Shown here: positions 32,109-45,434 of the stretch, piece after piece | Position numbering within the stretch: position 1 is the first letter of the stretch | Layout: each line of letters starts with the position of its first letter | Assembly (NCBI GenBank): GCA_036346405.1 | Contig: CM070557.1 | Coordinates: forward strand, 57,046,016-57,110,015 | Origin: Phyllostachys edulis | Lineage: Eukaryota; Streptophyta; Magnoliopsida; Poales; Poaceae | Length of the DNA stretch: 64,000 nucleotides | Direction: 5' to 3' | Position numbers and translations under genes: made by a program | The notes under the pieces: model-generated | What the model was told of the DNA's origin: nothing | Databases searched by the model: none | The model's input: only the letters and a program-made list of their open reading frames with translations

Positions 32109-33202
32109 GATGCACACATTGGCAATTATCCAGAAAATGAGTTTGTAGGTTTGAAAACAAGTTTACTCGCAGTTTTCGCACAAAGGCACAACTTGGTCCA
32201 TAAGCAAGAGAAAGCACTGGAAATGACCAAGCTGGCATCAGAATAGCATAGGCACGTGAGATAAGGCAAAAGAAAGTATGAAAGCTTCAAATTCCAGAAA
32301 GTAGTCAAAAATCTCACTTAAGGTCCATATGAAAGAACAATTGTTCATTTGACCTTTGATCATTGTGAGGATCCAAGAATTGCAATTCAAGTTCAGAAAT
32401 GACAATTAGATCATAAGAAAGCAAATATGATACTCCCCCTCACTAAGATCACCAATTTCCAGAAAGTTTCATTTTCTCCAAAGAGCTCCCCTTTTCACAT
32501 TTTACTAATTCTTCTCCCCCTTTGACAATGGAGTCATCAAGGAATCATGCCTTCCTCTCATCCAGAGATAACAAATGCATATTGAGAAAGAAGCATAAGA
32601 AGGAGCATGCATGAAATGCAATGAAGTGGCTTCATTTTTTTGAATTTTTCAGTTTGTGAGTACAAGAAGCTTTGGAGATTACCCAAAAAGAGCAAGCTAG
32701 CATTTCTACTCTTACTCAATACATATCAAGCCTATCAGCGCTAGCAAGATCATGTTAAGACATATATATCAAAGCTAAGCAAAAAGGCTCAAAGTAAAGC
32801 GATGAATTGTTATGGATTAAGCAAAGCATCAAAATCAACAAGTTCATCAACAGGGATCCTAAGGTGATACTGGCCATGTCAGAATGTCAATGTGAGATCC
32901 AGAAGCTAACAAAGATCACCTAAGAGACAAAAAGTCCAAAATTGAATCATTTTGCTCAAATTGTCTCAATCGCCCAATTTTTCAACACTTTTCATTTGCA
33001 ATGAATATTGAAGTTGACTAATGGTCTAACTTAGTGACAAGATCCTGGACTAGGAGCCATCCACAAAATCATCCTAAGCTTCGACCAAAAGTTGATTAAA
33101 GGTATATCTTAGTAAAGAAGATCCTGGACTAGGAGCCATCCACAAACTCTTCCTAAGCTTCTACCAGGGCGACAAATCCTGAGGTTCATGCCAATTGTGA
33201 CA
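32109..33202 (-). other. 3' noncoding region of element C, left part
   Basis: AT-rich sequence lies between the polypurine tract and nested element D and continues at 44760-45434 on D's other side. Together they form about 1.8 kb between RNase H and the 3' LTR. Some SIRE elements carry an envelope-like frame here; none is visible in this copy. Confidence 0.7.
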
Positions 33203-33207
33203 AGCAG

Positions 33208-36200
33208 TGTAACGTCCCAAAATTTGGCTTTTCAAAAATCTTTTGAGTAGTTTAGGTCCCTGGAAAATTTCACCAATTTTATTTGATTTAATAAAGCTTA
33301 ACTGGGAATTTCCTAAACTTAAAATATTTAATTTGACTAATCTAAACATCAATTTAAAGAAAACTAGTTTCAGTTTAGTTCCTTGTGCTCCAAGGAATTT
33401 TTGTATATTTTCTTGGATTTTTCTGAGTTTATTTGCTATTTATTTGACCTCTTTTGAATTTCCATCCTTTTTCTTAATTCGGAAATTCGTTAAATTCTTT
33501 AATCTTCGTGTGCCGAATTTGGATCGGCCCACCTCGCCTCATCCCTCATCCGGCCCACACCGCCACCCGGGCCCACTTGCAGACGCACACCTGGCCGCCG
33601 CTCCCTTCTCCTTCACGGGACGCACACGTGAGCAGCCGAGCCGTGCGCTCGAGGGCCGCTATCCTGGTCTTGTGCGCGCGTGCCGCCAGTCGGTTTGCTC
33701 CCCGCCGCCAACCCTAGCGCCGCTCCCGCTCGGGCCTGCTAGCTGTGCCTTCGCCCGGGGCCACCTGCTAGCTGCGCCGCTACCCTAGCGGCGCTCGAGC
33801 AGCGCGTCTTGTGGCGTCCTCGCCGCCCGCCGCCTTGAGTCGGGATCGAGCACGGCCCCCATGCTATAAAACCGTCGCCCGGTGCGCCCGCGCTTCGCCT
33901 CGTGCGCGGCCCTCGGTGCCCTAAGCGCCACCGCCAAAAGCCATGCAGCCCATCGCCAAGCCGTCTTCGCCAACTCGGTGCGCGCTCTCCATCGCCGTTC
34001 GCCCGCCGTCCGGTGCCCTCTGCCTTCACGGTGCCATCTCCGACATCACCGCGCCGCCCTCGTCCGGATCATGCTCCCGACCTCGATCGAGCACCGCAGC
34101 GACCGCCCCAAGCCTTCTTCCTTGAGTCGTATTTGCACCTTCGTCGCCGTCCCGTGGTAAAGCCTCCTCGAAACCCGCGTCGCGGTGACCGCCTCATCGT
34201 CCTCCACCGGTTGGCGCACCATCGAGCCCGTCTCGCGCGCCGTCCTCGCCGGATCCGGCGCGCCCGCAATCGAAACATCTCTTCATGTTCTTCACCGCCC
34301 GGTAATTTCCTTCAAAATTCAACCGCGTCACCTTGTTTATCTCACCTCGCTCTCCCCGTTTTGCCGTTCTTCTCGTCATTGTAGCGCATAACCGGTTGGC
34401 CGGCGAGGCCGAGCGCCGCCACCTCGGTTTATCTTCGCCGCCTTCACATGCTCGCCTGGCACCACCACGCGGAGTCGCCGCACCTAAGCGCCGCCACCGT
34501 TGATCTTCTTGAGAGCCCTCTGCGCCGCTTGTTGCCGCCGGAGTTGCCACGGTTGTGTTCTTGTGGCGGCATCCTCTGGTGGCATAGTCGCCACTTCACC
34601 CTCGGGTGTCTCTCTTCCATGTGGGCCCTGTCTACATCTCTCTCTCTACACCCTTGACAGCTTGGCCCGCCCGTGTGTGTCTCATGGGAGCCCAAGCGAT
34701 CGCCTTTAAATGCGCCAAGTGGATCATCCGAGGAAGCCATGGCAGCAGCGTGCCCCCTCTGTGTGCCTTCCAAGTGGGCCCAGCACCCTCTCTCTCCCTT
34801 GTAGGACTCTGTGACGATCAAGTGTCCTAGATCTGAAACAGGACCGTGCCTGTGCCCTTTGCACTGCCACCGCCACTGTGGATTCCGTGGGCGCCATTTG
34901 CCACCAACGCCGGAGTTCATGATCGCATGTTATTGCCGCGAGGTCCACAAGAAGGCCATGGCTGCTGCTTGTGGTGTCTCTCTTACGTGCGGCCCTCTCC
35001 CTCTTTTGTCCCTACGACGAACGGGTCCCATGTTCTAAATCCTAATCAGGACCATGCCTGTTTTGGTGCCATGCAACATTGGCATGTCACTCTTGCACAC
35101 CGTTCATCGCCGACAGGAGTCACCCGAGAACGCCACGGCTGCCTCCATCCCCATGTCTCCCTTCCGTGTGGGCCTGCACCATCTTTCTCTTCTCTCAGAG
35201 ATCTGGTTTTGCTCTACAGATCCAAACTTGGACCGTGCCAAGTCAGCATGCTTTGTCACCTAAGCCATCAACCCGCCGGAGCTCCGCCTCTCGGCCATCC
35301 TTGAAGACATTGCGTCGGTGGACCACCGGGACCATGCACAGGCTTCCTATGCGTTCGGTTCCCTCGGTACCATTGCCACATCAGACGCCAAGTCTTTGCC
35401 CCCACCTCACGCCATCTTGCCACCTTACCCAAACCCTAAACCAAAGCCGTATGGACTTGGTTCATGTGAACCAAGCCTATGCCAAGCCGACCCCGTGTGA
35501 GACCCTATTACGTGAACTCGGTTCACCTTGCACCTTAAACCCTAGCTCGTGGACTGGTCCATAGACCCGATGGCCCACATGTCAACCTAATCCTATTTTA
35601 GGAATTAATTTAATTCTTGAAAAGTCCTTTTATCCTATTGGTCCCACATGTCATTCACTATCTTTGATCTCTCTCACTTACCAGTGGACCCCACTTGTAA
35701 GTCTCCAATTCTATTTAATTATTTAATCCGAAAGAATATTCTTTGAATACTCTTTTCTCTCTTAATTTCATCATTTCATGTGATTCTTACGAGAGTCATA
35801 TCTTTCGCATCCTAACTCTGATTGAGTTCATTCAATTCCTAAATTCATCTCAATTCAATATCTTTTTATCTGAGTTTATTATTTATTATTTGGAGTCTGT
35901 TTGCTCTCTGTTGTTTATTTATTTCGTTTATTTGCTTGTTGCGAGTAGGCGTAAATCTTTGCGAAGTCTTGATCAAGAAGGAGCTGAAGATCAAGGAAGT
36001 AGAAGATTAAAGTCTAAATAAGATCACCATTGCTAGCCAGGCAAGCTATACCCTTGACCATCTTGATTCCCAGATTGCTAAAAGTATTTTAATTCAAATT
36101 ACTGCATCTTAATTCAAGTATTTATTTAAATGTTTTGGGTGCAGTAGTTAATTTCCAATCTGTTATGCCTCCTTGTATAATTGTTATACCTTGATCCTTT

Positions 36201-37391
36201 GTCACCCTAGTTGATATTTAGTTGGTTAATATTGTAGCACCAACGTGGGTTGGTTAGTGCGATTAGATTGCTTAGCCATGCCACGAATCACCATGTCATG
36301 TGATACTGCAATTATTAAACCTGACTAAGTGAATATGCAATCTGTGTGGTAAAATCTGTGCGTACTGTGTGCTGTTATGGCATGTGTTGCACTTATCAAC
36401 CGGGTGGTAAAAGGATTTAGACTGAGGCATGTGGTGGATACTGTGTGAATGGTGGCTGTGTGAGCTGTGTGCATGGGAGCTAATCTGTGTGGCATAGTTA
36501 GCAAATGATAGTCTTGCCTTGGTCAATTAAGGACCTCACCATGTGTGCCATTGAACTGAGCCTATCTGTACAACCACATGTCTGTTTTGAGACGGGCCTA
36601 GCATAGTACGATGCGGATCCGAAATGCTTTGTTATGGTTAGTGCTAGCTACACTAATCATATCTTGTGGGTAAAGTGTACAACTCTACAGAGTATAATTT
36701 TAATCTATTCGAATAGCCACGTCCGCGGTCATGGGCAAGGCTCGGGGATTACACACTAGGGGTAGATCTTCATAAAACTGTGTGGGAAGGGAGCTGTGTG
36801 ATCTAAATCATATGGCTGTGTGAATAATCTGTTTAGGCTGTGTGCGTCTTTGTGAAATCAAGTATCAAAATTATTGTCACCTATTTGTTTTACTTGTTGT
36901 CAATGTATTATTAGTATTCAATTGCAAACATTGCATTTCTGCAAAAGAACCACATAATGCCTTTCCCTTGTAAAAAGCCAACATGTATATATATTGCATT
37001 TCTGTGGTGTGGCTTGCGAGTACGGTGTGTACTCACGCTTGTTTTGACGAATCAAGCAGAACTGAAGGAATCGCCAGTCAACAAGGTCTACTTCAAGGAT
37101 CGTGGAGAACTAGGTCGCGCTTTTGGATTGCTGTGGGCATATGGATGGGCTTCACTGGAGTTATCCCGTTTCGTTCCGCTGCAGCTTCTTTAAGCTTTTG
37201 CCTTCTGAGGCATTAATTGTAAGCTTTGACCTTAAGGTCTTTACTCTGATATTTATTGTTTTTGTCTACTTATTAGTCGTCTTTGTATATGGAAATGATA
37301 TTTCCTTGATGTTGTCCTTTGTGTGCACTAAGCGTGATCTGGACTAGTCACGGTATACACAGAGGGTCGAGTGTATTTTTGGGTCCCGACA
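33208..37391 (+). repeat. 5' LTR of element D
   Basis: 4184 bp, TG...CA. It has an AT-rich start, a GC-rich segment (33520-34500) with a likely TATA box (TGCTATAAAACC, near 33861), then leader-like sequence and an AT-rich end. It carries CTATTCGAATAG at 36705-36716. Many overlapping GC-rich frames on both strands at 33500-35560 are not supported as genes. Confidence 0.95.
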
Positions 37392-37395
37392 GAGG

Positions 37396-37408
37396 TGGTA
37401 TCAGAGCC
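37396..37408 (+). promoter_or_regulatory. Primer-binding site of element D (initiator tRNA-Met type)
   Basis: TGGTATCAGAGCC, four bases after the 5' LTR, is complementary to the 3' end of plant initiator tRNA-Met, as used by many plant gypsy and copia elements. Confidence 0.92.
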
Positions 37409-38120
37409 ATATCGACTGTAGGTCGTGACCTTAGTTAGAATGGCCGTTGATTAAGGAAAACTTCAAAACTTATTTTACAAATGAAAAACCTCAATGATGT
37501 GCTATTCTCATCTTGTCTAGCTTCTATGCTCTTCCATTCTGTTCATTTCTCATCTATATTCTTCCTCACCATTTTGAGTATTAAATTGGACTCGCTTCCC
37601 TCATAACTTCTATAGTTGTCGTTATCTGCACCAAATGTCTTGGTGGAGGCCCAAGAGCTGTTTTGAGCTACTCTTCGAAGACCATGCAACCAGCAACAAC
37701 GTAACAATATCTCCCCAAGTGTTCAAGACAAGTTCGTCGCAAGAATTGAAGACCAAGAATAAGTCCTACGTCGCCCCTGCCTTCTCCAAGAATCGCCTGC
37801 AAGGATCGCAAGCAGTCAAAGTTTGATGAAGACCGTGACCAGTTCGAGTTTTCTTCAGACCAACCATATAGGTTAAATCAGTATTGGTTCCTCCCGTGTG
37901 TTGAGCCAAGTCACCCAGTTAAGTTAGAGCTTAATCGACTAGACGATTAGCTTTCGTCTTCTTTCTCTTGTGTGTAGTTTGTCTGTAAGCTTTATGCTTC
38001 TTAATAGCTTTCCAGCTATTTGTGTTCCTGGTGTTCCTTGGGTTAAACCTGCTCCCTTAGTAGATTATCTTTCCGTACCTTGTGCTTTTCCCTCTCATCT
38101 ATTAGCAGGTCAATAAGCGT

Positions 38121-39124
38121 ATGAAGAGCCCGATGGAAACCAACACAGTCGATATTTTTGAGGCGATGCATGCCAACTCGAGATCCGTCAACCCTAGTGG
38201 ACAGTTGTCACTACCAGAAGTAGCAGATCCAGTCATGGAACCATTCTTGGTAGCTCAAACTCAATTCATGAACGCAATGATGCAGAACATGAACAACATG
38301 ATGACCCAGCAGAATCAGACCACCGCTACCTTGGTCAATTTGATGAATCAGAATAATCAAGCAGACCATCGCACCGTCACCAGTGTCAGTACCAGAGCAG
38401 ACGAGAACCAGCAACTATCTTCAGTGCCAGTAGTGACACATCAGAATCCAAGTCAGTTCCCTGCCACCCGGAATCAGCTCATGCAAGCGACAATTCAACC
38501 GTCGGACAACAGCAATGGTTGCAGTAATGCACAACTCGTTGCCATCCCAACGCACACCCTCAGTTCAAGTTTGCAAGGTTTATAATGAACAAGCCACCCG
38601 TCTTTGAAGGATCAACCGCACTCAAGGATGCAGAATCCTAGATTCGCACCATAGAGAAAATTTCCGAGCCACAGTCAGAGCATTAGCAAAAGAAGGCAAC
38701 CCATTGTCAGTACAAGGATTGGCAACTGAAGAATCACAAAAGCAGAATATTGACCTTGGCAACCCATCTCGAAAGAGAAGCAAACCAGTATCGTCACGAG
38801 GTTGTTAATTACGAGTGTGGTAAGCAAGACCATTATGCCAAGCAATGCCCTGCAACGCGACAAGCTTCAACCTTCAAGAAGGATAATCGTTCTGCCATAG
38901 TCTCGTCAGAAAAGTCACAAGCTTCGACCCGTGTCTGTTACAGTTGTCGTAAAGAAGGTCACTACATCAGCCAGTGTCCTCAAAAGAACCAGTCACTCAC
39001 TCCAGATGCAAGAATGCCAAAAGTTGTTAAAAGAGTTTGTAGAAATGATAGAGCAGATCAAAGGATCCCCTCAGATATAGGCAGTATCAAATCAAGTTCT
39101 TTCATTTGTCAAGCACCAATGTGA
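38121..39124 (+). pseudogene. gag: Degenerate gag of element D
   Basis: The N-terminal frame (ATG at 38121, about 154 codons) has a Met/Gln/Asn-rich stretch (MNAMMQNMNNMMTQQNQ) and ends in a frameshift. Just downstream KPPVFEGSTALKDAES matches the start of the chromovirus gag core, followed by a stop. The core is then almost entirely deleted. A second frame (38750-39124) carries two zinc knuckles: the first has lost its leading Cys (YECGKQDHYAKQC) and the second is intact CCHC (CYSCRKEGHYISQC). No functional capsid protein is possible. Confidence 0.8.
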
Positions 39125-40520
39125 GCTGTTATGATAAATTGCTATCACAGGATGTGCGAGAACTTCAGTCTATCCAAGAGCTAATCTTCGGGACCTCAGA
39201 ATCAACTTGTTTGAGTCCCGAGGAAGAATTTCAGTGTTCCCCAGGATCATCTGTGAGCAAGTCTGTGTCAGTTGAAGATCAGTGAGATAGTCGTTTCAAG
39301 ATAGCTAAGACCCTCATCGTTGTAAAAGGACCAGTTCGCCCAGATCGCCAAAAGTGAACTGAGTCAGTGAGAATTTCAGAAGAGCTACCGCAATAATCTA
39401 TTGTTCAGTCAGCTAAATTTACTTGTGAAAGTCAGAAATTGAGTCTTGAGTCAGTGCAGAAGGATGTCTGTTGAACCCTAGAGTTCAAACCGATGCTAGA
39501 AAGTCAGGCCTGACCAGACAGTTTTGTCAGAAAGATCTGCCGCTTCATTCCTCTTTATATCATCAAGTTGGGAGACCGTCTAGCAGAGTGGCATACGATA
39601 GAGGATGTATACAACAGAGGTTGTATACGACAGAGATGGTATTCGTCAGAATTTGGTTATAGTGCCAGATCGATAGGGATGATCAGTTTGCACGATGTGT
39701 CAGAAAAGTTAGTGTCGGACAGGATCCCAGTGTACCTCGTGTCAGCGACAGAGTATCTATGAGGCTTTGGATGCTCGTTTCAATTCAGTAGTGTGTATCA
39801 CCCTACATCTGCGGACAGATTAAAACATTAATGAGTTGTGCCTTAACTCATGGTACCAGGTCGAGCAAGTAAGTGTTATGTGCAGAGTTCCCCTACAACG
39901 CCAGTTGTCAGCCAGTTCGCAATTATCACCATCTAAAGTTCGCAGTGGTTGATCGTAAGTCATTGCTCAGCTAGGGGTAGATCAGATCACAAAGTATGTG
40001 GATTTTTACATTAATCAAGAAGCAGAAGGCCAAGTGTCTTAAATCCTGAAGGGATTGTGAGTAGCTTAGTTCGAGCAGAAAAGCTACGCGGATTATGCAG
40101 ATTATCACCCTCGCAGCCATGTTCATCCTTTGGATGCCTGTTAAAGATCTATGTGAAGGATTGTACGATAGAGATGATAGAGATGTGTCAGACTGTTGAT
40201 TTTGAAGCTTCGGAAGAAGAGTTAGTTGTCAACTTTGAGTTGCCGGTCGGCAGAGAATCTCATCAACTCGAAGTGTCTTGAGCACCGATCAAGCGACTGT
40301 CAAAAAGCAATCGAGTTTCAAGATGCCTTTCTTGCCAAGAGCGGTTTGTCAAGTTTTTGTTGAAGCGAGAAGTTCAGCAAGAAGCAAGGCGCCCGCCTCG
40401 TAAGTGTTCAGAAGAGCAGTTCTATCAAAGTCAAAAGCAGTTTGAAAGCCAGAAGAGAACCCGAAGGCTGTGTTCTTTAACCTATTTCTATAGCCAGCCT
40501 GAATCTCGGGGACGAGATTC
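39125..40520 (+). pseudogene. Pol crumbs of element D (integrase remnants)
   Basis: Most of this stretch has no readable frame. At about 39690-39935 fragments in different frames match an integrase core in the correct order: LHDVSEKLVSDR, SVYHPTSADRLK, SCALTHGT and AEFPYNASCQ. Protease, RT and RNase H are absent. The remaining sequence up to the CCTGAATCTCGGGGACGAG block before the polypurine tract is not recognisable. Confidence 0.65.
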
Positions 40521-40523
40521 CTT

Positions 40524-40538
40524 TAAGGGGGGGAGGTT
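40524..40538 (+). promoter_or_regulatory. Polypurine tract of element D
   Basis: AAGGGGGGGAGG lies immediately before the 3' LTR start TGTAACGTCCC. It is preceded by the same GAATCTCGGGGACGAGATTC block as in element A. Confidence 0.88.
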
Positions 40539-43500
40539 TGTAACGTCCCAAAATTTGGCTTTTCAAAAATCTTTTGAGTAGTTTAGGTCCCTGGAAAATT
40601 TCACCAATTTTATTTGATTTAATAAAGCTTAACTGGGAATTTCCTAAACTTAAAATATTTAATTTGACTAATCTAAACATCAATTTAAAGAAAACTAGTT
40701 TGATTTAGTTCGTTGTGCTCCAAGGAATTTTTGTATATTTTCTTGGATTTTTCTGAGTTTATTTGCTATTTATTTGACCTCTTTTGAATTTCCATCCTTT
40801 TTCTTAATTCGGAAATTCGTTAAATTCTTTAATCTTCGTGTGCCGAATTTGGATCGGCCCACCTCGCCTCATCCCTCATCCGGCCCACACCGCCACCCGG
40901 GCCCACTTGCAGACGCACACATGGCCGCCGCTCCCTTCTCCTTCACGGGACGCACACGTGGCAAATGAGCCGTCGAGGAGCCGCTATCTGGTCTTGTCTT
41001 GTGCGTGCCGCCCGATCGGTTGCTCCCGCCGCCAACCCTAAGCGCTCCCGCTCGGGCCTGCTAAGCTTGTGCCTTCGCCGGGGCCACACTAGTCACTGCC
41101 TACTACCCTAGCGCTGAGCAGCGTCTTGTGGCGTCCTCCGCCGCCGCCGCCTTGGAGTCCGGATCGAGCACGGCCCCCCATGCTATAAAACCGTCGCCCC
41201 GGTGCGCCCGCGCTACGCCTCGTGCCGCAGCCCTCGGTGCCCTAGGCGCCGCCGCCAAGGAGCCGCCAAGCGCTGTCGCCAAGCCGTCTTCGCCAACTCC
41301 GGTGCCGCGCTCTCCATCGCCGTTCGCCGTTCGCCGCTGTCCGGTGCCCCTCTGCCTTCACCGGTGCCATCTCCGACATCACCGCGCCGCCCTCGTCCCG
41401 GATCTGTGCTCCCCGACCTCGGTCAGGCACCGCAGCGACCGCCCCCAAGCCTTCTTCCTTGAGTCCGGCGCTGCACCTTCGTCGCCGTCCCACCGCCGTG
41501 AAGCCTCCTCGAGCCACGTCGCGGTGACCGCCTCATCGTCCTCCACCGGTTGAGCGCACCATCCAGAGCCCCCGTCTCCGACGCGCCGTCCTCGCCGGAT
41601 CGGCGCGCCCGCGCTCAATCGAAACATCTCTTCATGTTCTTCACCGCCCGTAATTTCCTTCAAAATTCAACGCGTCACCTTGTTTATCTCACCTCGCTCT
41701 CCCGTTTGCTTGGTTCTTCTCGTCGTTGTGGCATAACCGGTTGGCGGCGAGACCGGCGCCGCCACCTCGGTTTATCTTCCGCCGCCTTCACATGCTCGCC
41801 CTGGCCTGACCACGCCGGAGTCGCCGCACCTAGCGCCGCCGCCACCGTTGATCTTGCGGGAGCCCTCTGCGCCGCCGCCGTCGCCGGAGTTGCCACGGCT
41901 GTGAGCTGCTGTGGCCGGCATCCTCCTGAGCCGGCATAGTCGCCACTTCACCCTCGGGTGTCTCTCTTCCATGTGGGCCCTGTCTACATCTCTCTCTCTA
42001 CACCCTTGACAGCTTGGCCCCGCCCCGTGTGTGTCCTCGCCGGAGCCCAACTGATCGCCTTTCGTCGCCACCGTGGATCATCCGAGGAAGCCATGGCAGC
42101 AGCGTGCCCCCTCTGTGTGCCTTCCAAGTGGGCCCAGCACCCTCTCTCTCCCTTGTAGGACTCTGTGACGATCAAGTGTCCTAGATCTGAAACAGGACCG
42201 TGCCTGTGCCCTTTGCACTGCCACCGCCACTGTGGATTCCCGTGGACGCCACTGCACCACCAACGCCGGAGTTCCGCCGATCGCCGTTATTTGAAGCGAG
42301 GTCCGCAAAAGGCCATGGCTACTGCTTGTGGTGTCTCTCTTCGTCTGACCCTCTCCCTCTTTTGTCCCTACGACGAACGGGTCCCATGTTCTAAATCCTA
42401 ATCAGGACCATGCCTGTTTTGGTGCCATGCAACATTGGCATGTCACTCTTGCACACCGTTCATCGCCGACAGGAGTCTCCCGAGAACGCCACGGCTGCCT
42501 CCATCCCCATGTCTCCCTTTCGTGTGGGCCTGCACCATCTTTCTCTTCTCTCAGAGATCTGGTTTTGCTCTACAGATCCAAACTTGGACCGTGCCAAGTC
42601 AGCATGCTTTGTCACCTAAGCCATCAACCCGCCGGAGCTCCGCCTCTCGCCGGCCATCCTTGAAGACATTGCGTCGGTGGACCACCGGGACCATGCACAG
42701 GCTTCCTATGCGTTCGGTTCCCTCGGTACCATTGCCACATCAGACGCCAAGTCTTTGCCCCCACCTCACGCCATCTTGCCACCTTACCCAAACCCTAAAC
42801 CAAAGCCGTATGGACTTGGTTCATGTGAACCAAGCCTATGCCAAGCCGACCCCACGTGTCAGACCCTATTCTGTGAACTCAGTTCACCTTGCACCTTAAA
42901 CCCTAGCTCATGGACCTGGTCCATAGACCAGTGGCCCACATGTCAACCCTAATCCTATTTTCGGGAATTAATTTAATTCTTGAAAAGTCCTTTTATCCTA
43001 TTGGTCCCACATGTCATTCACTATCTTTGATCTCTCTCACTTACCAGTGGACCCCACTTGTAAGTCTCCAATTCTATTTAATTATTTAATCCGAAAGAAT
43101 ATTCTTTGAATACTCTTTTCTCTCTTAATTTCATCATTTCATGTGATTCTTCCGAGAGTCATATCTTTCGCATCCTAACTCTGACTGAGTTCATTCGAAT
43201 TCCTAAATTCATCTCAATTCAATATCTTTTTATCTGAGTTTATTATTTATTATTTGGAGTCTGTTTGCTCTCTGTTGTTTATTTATTTCGTTTATTTGCT
43301 TGTTGCGAGTAGACGTCGATACTGCGAGAAGTGCTGATCAAGAAGGAGCTGAAGATCAAGGAAGTAGAAGATTAAAGTCTAAATAAGATCACCATTGCTA
43401 GCCAGGCAAGCTATACCCTTGACCATCTTGATTCCCAGATTGCTAAAAGTATTTTAATTCAAATTACTGCATCTTAATTCAAGTATTTATTTAAATGTTT

Positions 43501-44754
43501 TGGGTCGCGATAGTTAATTTCAATCTGTTATGCCTCCTTGTATAATTGTTATACCTTGATCCTTTGTCACCCTAGTTGATATTTAGTTGGTTAATATTGT
43601 AGCACCAACGTGGGTTGGTTAGTCGATTAGATTGTAGCCATGCCACGAATCACCATGTCATGTGATACTGCAATTATTAAACCTGACTAAGTGAATATGC
43701 AATCTGTGTGGTAAAATCTGTGTGTACTGTGTGCTGTTATGGCATGTGTTGCACCTATCAACCGGGTGGTAAAAGGATTTAGACTGAGGCATGTGGTGGA
43801 TACTGTGTGAATGGTGGTTTGTGTGTTTGTGTGCATGGGAGCTAATCTGTGTGGCATAGTTAGCAAATGATAGTCTTGCCTTGGTCAATTAAGGACCTCA
43901 CCATGTGTGCCATTGAACTGAGCCTATCTGTACAACCACATATACTGTTTTGAGGCAGGCCTAGCATAGTGCGATCACGGATCCGAAATGCTTTGTTATG
44001 GTTAGTGCTAGCTACACTAATCATATCTTGTGGGTAAAGTGTACAACTCTGCAGAGTATAATTTTAATCTATTTGAATAGCCGCGTCCGCGGTCATGGGC
44101 AAGGCTCGGGGATTACACACTAGGGGTAGATCTTCATAAAACTGTGTGGGAAGGGAGCTGTGTGATCTAAATCATATGGCTGTGTGAATAATCTGTTTAG
44201 GCTGTGTGCGTCTTTGTGAAATCAAGTATCAAAATTATTGTCACCTATTTGTTTTACTTGTTGTCAATGTATTATTAGTATTCAATTGCAAACATTGCAT
44301 TTCTGCAAAAGAACCACATAATGCCTTTCCCTTGTAAAAAGCCAACATGTATATATATTGCATTTCTGTGGTGTGGCTTGCGAGTACGGTGTGTACTCAC
44401 GCTTGTTTTGGACGAATCAAGCAGAACTGAAGGAATCGCCAGTCAACAAGGTCTACTTCAAGGATCGTGGAGAACTAGGTCGCGCTTCACCCGATTGCTG
44501 TGGGCATATGGATGGGCTTCACCGAGTTATCCGTTTAGTTCATTGCGGCTTCTTTAAGCTTTTGCCTTCTGAGGCATTAATTGTAAGCTTTGACCTTAAG
44601 GTCTTTACTCTGATATTTATTGTTTTTGTCTACTTATTAGTCGTCTTTGTATATGGAAATGATATTTCACTGATGTTGTCATTGTGTGCACTAAGCGTGA
44701 TCTGGACTAGTCACGATATACCTGAAGGTCGAGTTGTATTTTTGGGTCCCGACA
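40539..44754 (+). repeat. 3' LTR of element D
   Basis: 4216 bp, TG...CA, nearly identical to the 5' LTR except in the GC-rich part (about 40950-41950 versus 33600-34560), where many 1-10-bp insertions and deletions accumulate. The palindrome reads CTATTTGAATAG (44069-44080), a C-to-T change at its central CpG. Confidence 0.95.
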
Positions 44755-44759
44755 AGCAG

Positions 44760-45434
44760 TCCCCATGAGATTGTCTGGATCATCAAACTATCTCTAAGTT
44801 CATGTCTTTGACATGCAGTCTCGTGAGAGTAGTTTGGCACATTTTAGCACCACATGAATATTGAAAATTTGATTTTTCTTCTTATTTTTCACAAGAGCTT
44901 TTGCAGATTCTTAAAAGAACAAGAACCTCAACAGATGTTCAAAATTAGATTCAAAAGCTAACAAAGCAATTTTGACAGGGCCAATGTCACAAGAGGATCA
45001 CTAATTGTGCAACTAGCTAAAAGATCCACAAATTGCAGTTTTTAGTTCAACTTGTTTTAATCTTCTAGCTCATATAGCAAAGACTTAGCTACACATGTGA
45101 AAGCATGATAATTCTAGCAAGTCAAAGAACTAGACACAATATTGAGCAGAATTTGAAATACTAACGCTCAAGAGGGTAATAAGCAAAGCTTTATCAATTT
45201 TAAAAGATAAGCAAAAAGCTCATAATACAATGCATCTTTTTGGATTTTCATACCACTTGTTGAATTTACATATGAATGCAATATGATACAATGAGATGCA
45301 CAAAAGACTAAAGAGCCTAAAAAGCCTAAAAGATCAGAAGAAAATACCACTAGAAGAAGGTATCAGAAAAGATCAAGAAAGTCCAAAAGAACAAAGAAAG
45401 TTCAGAAAAGATCAAGGAAAGAACCAACTCCCCC
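44760..45434 (-). other. 3' noncoding region of element C, right part
   Basis: This continues 32109-33202 across nested element D. It is AT-rich and I see no gene in it. Confidence 0.7.

Larger units (their letters stand above)
33208..44754 (+). mobile_element. Large-LTR Ty3/gypsy element D with decayed internal region
   Basis: Two direct LTRs of 4184 and 4216 bp (TGTAACGTCCC ... GGGTCCCGACA) flank a 3.15-kb interior with a primer-binding site, gag remnants, integrase crumbs and a polypurine tract. A perfect 5-bp duplication AGCAG lies at 33203-33207 and 44755-44759. The host is the 3' noncoding region of copia element C. LTRs make up nearly three quarters of the element, and the interior lacks RT and RNase H, so it could only have moved using enzymes of a related element. 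Confidence 0.96.

Noticed and set aside
33500..35560. Many open frames in the GC-rich part of the D LTR, some repeated at 40840-42950
   Set aside because: They are LTR sequence present in both LTR copies, with frames that differ between copies because of small indels; no recognisable protein.
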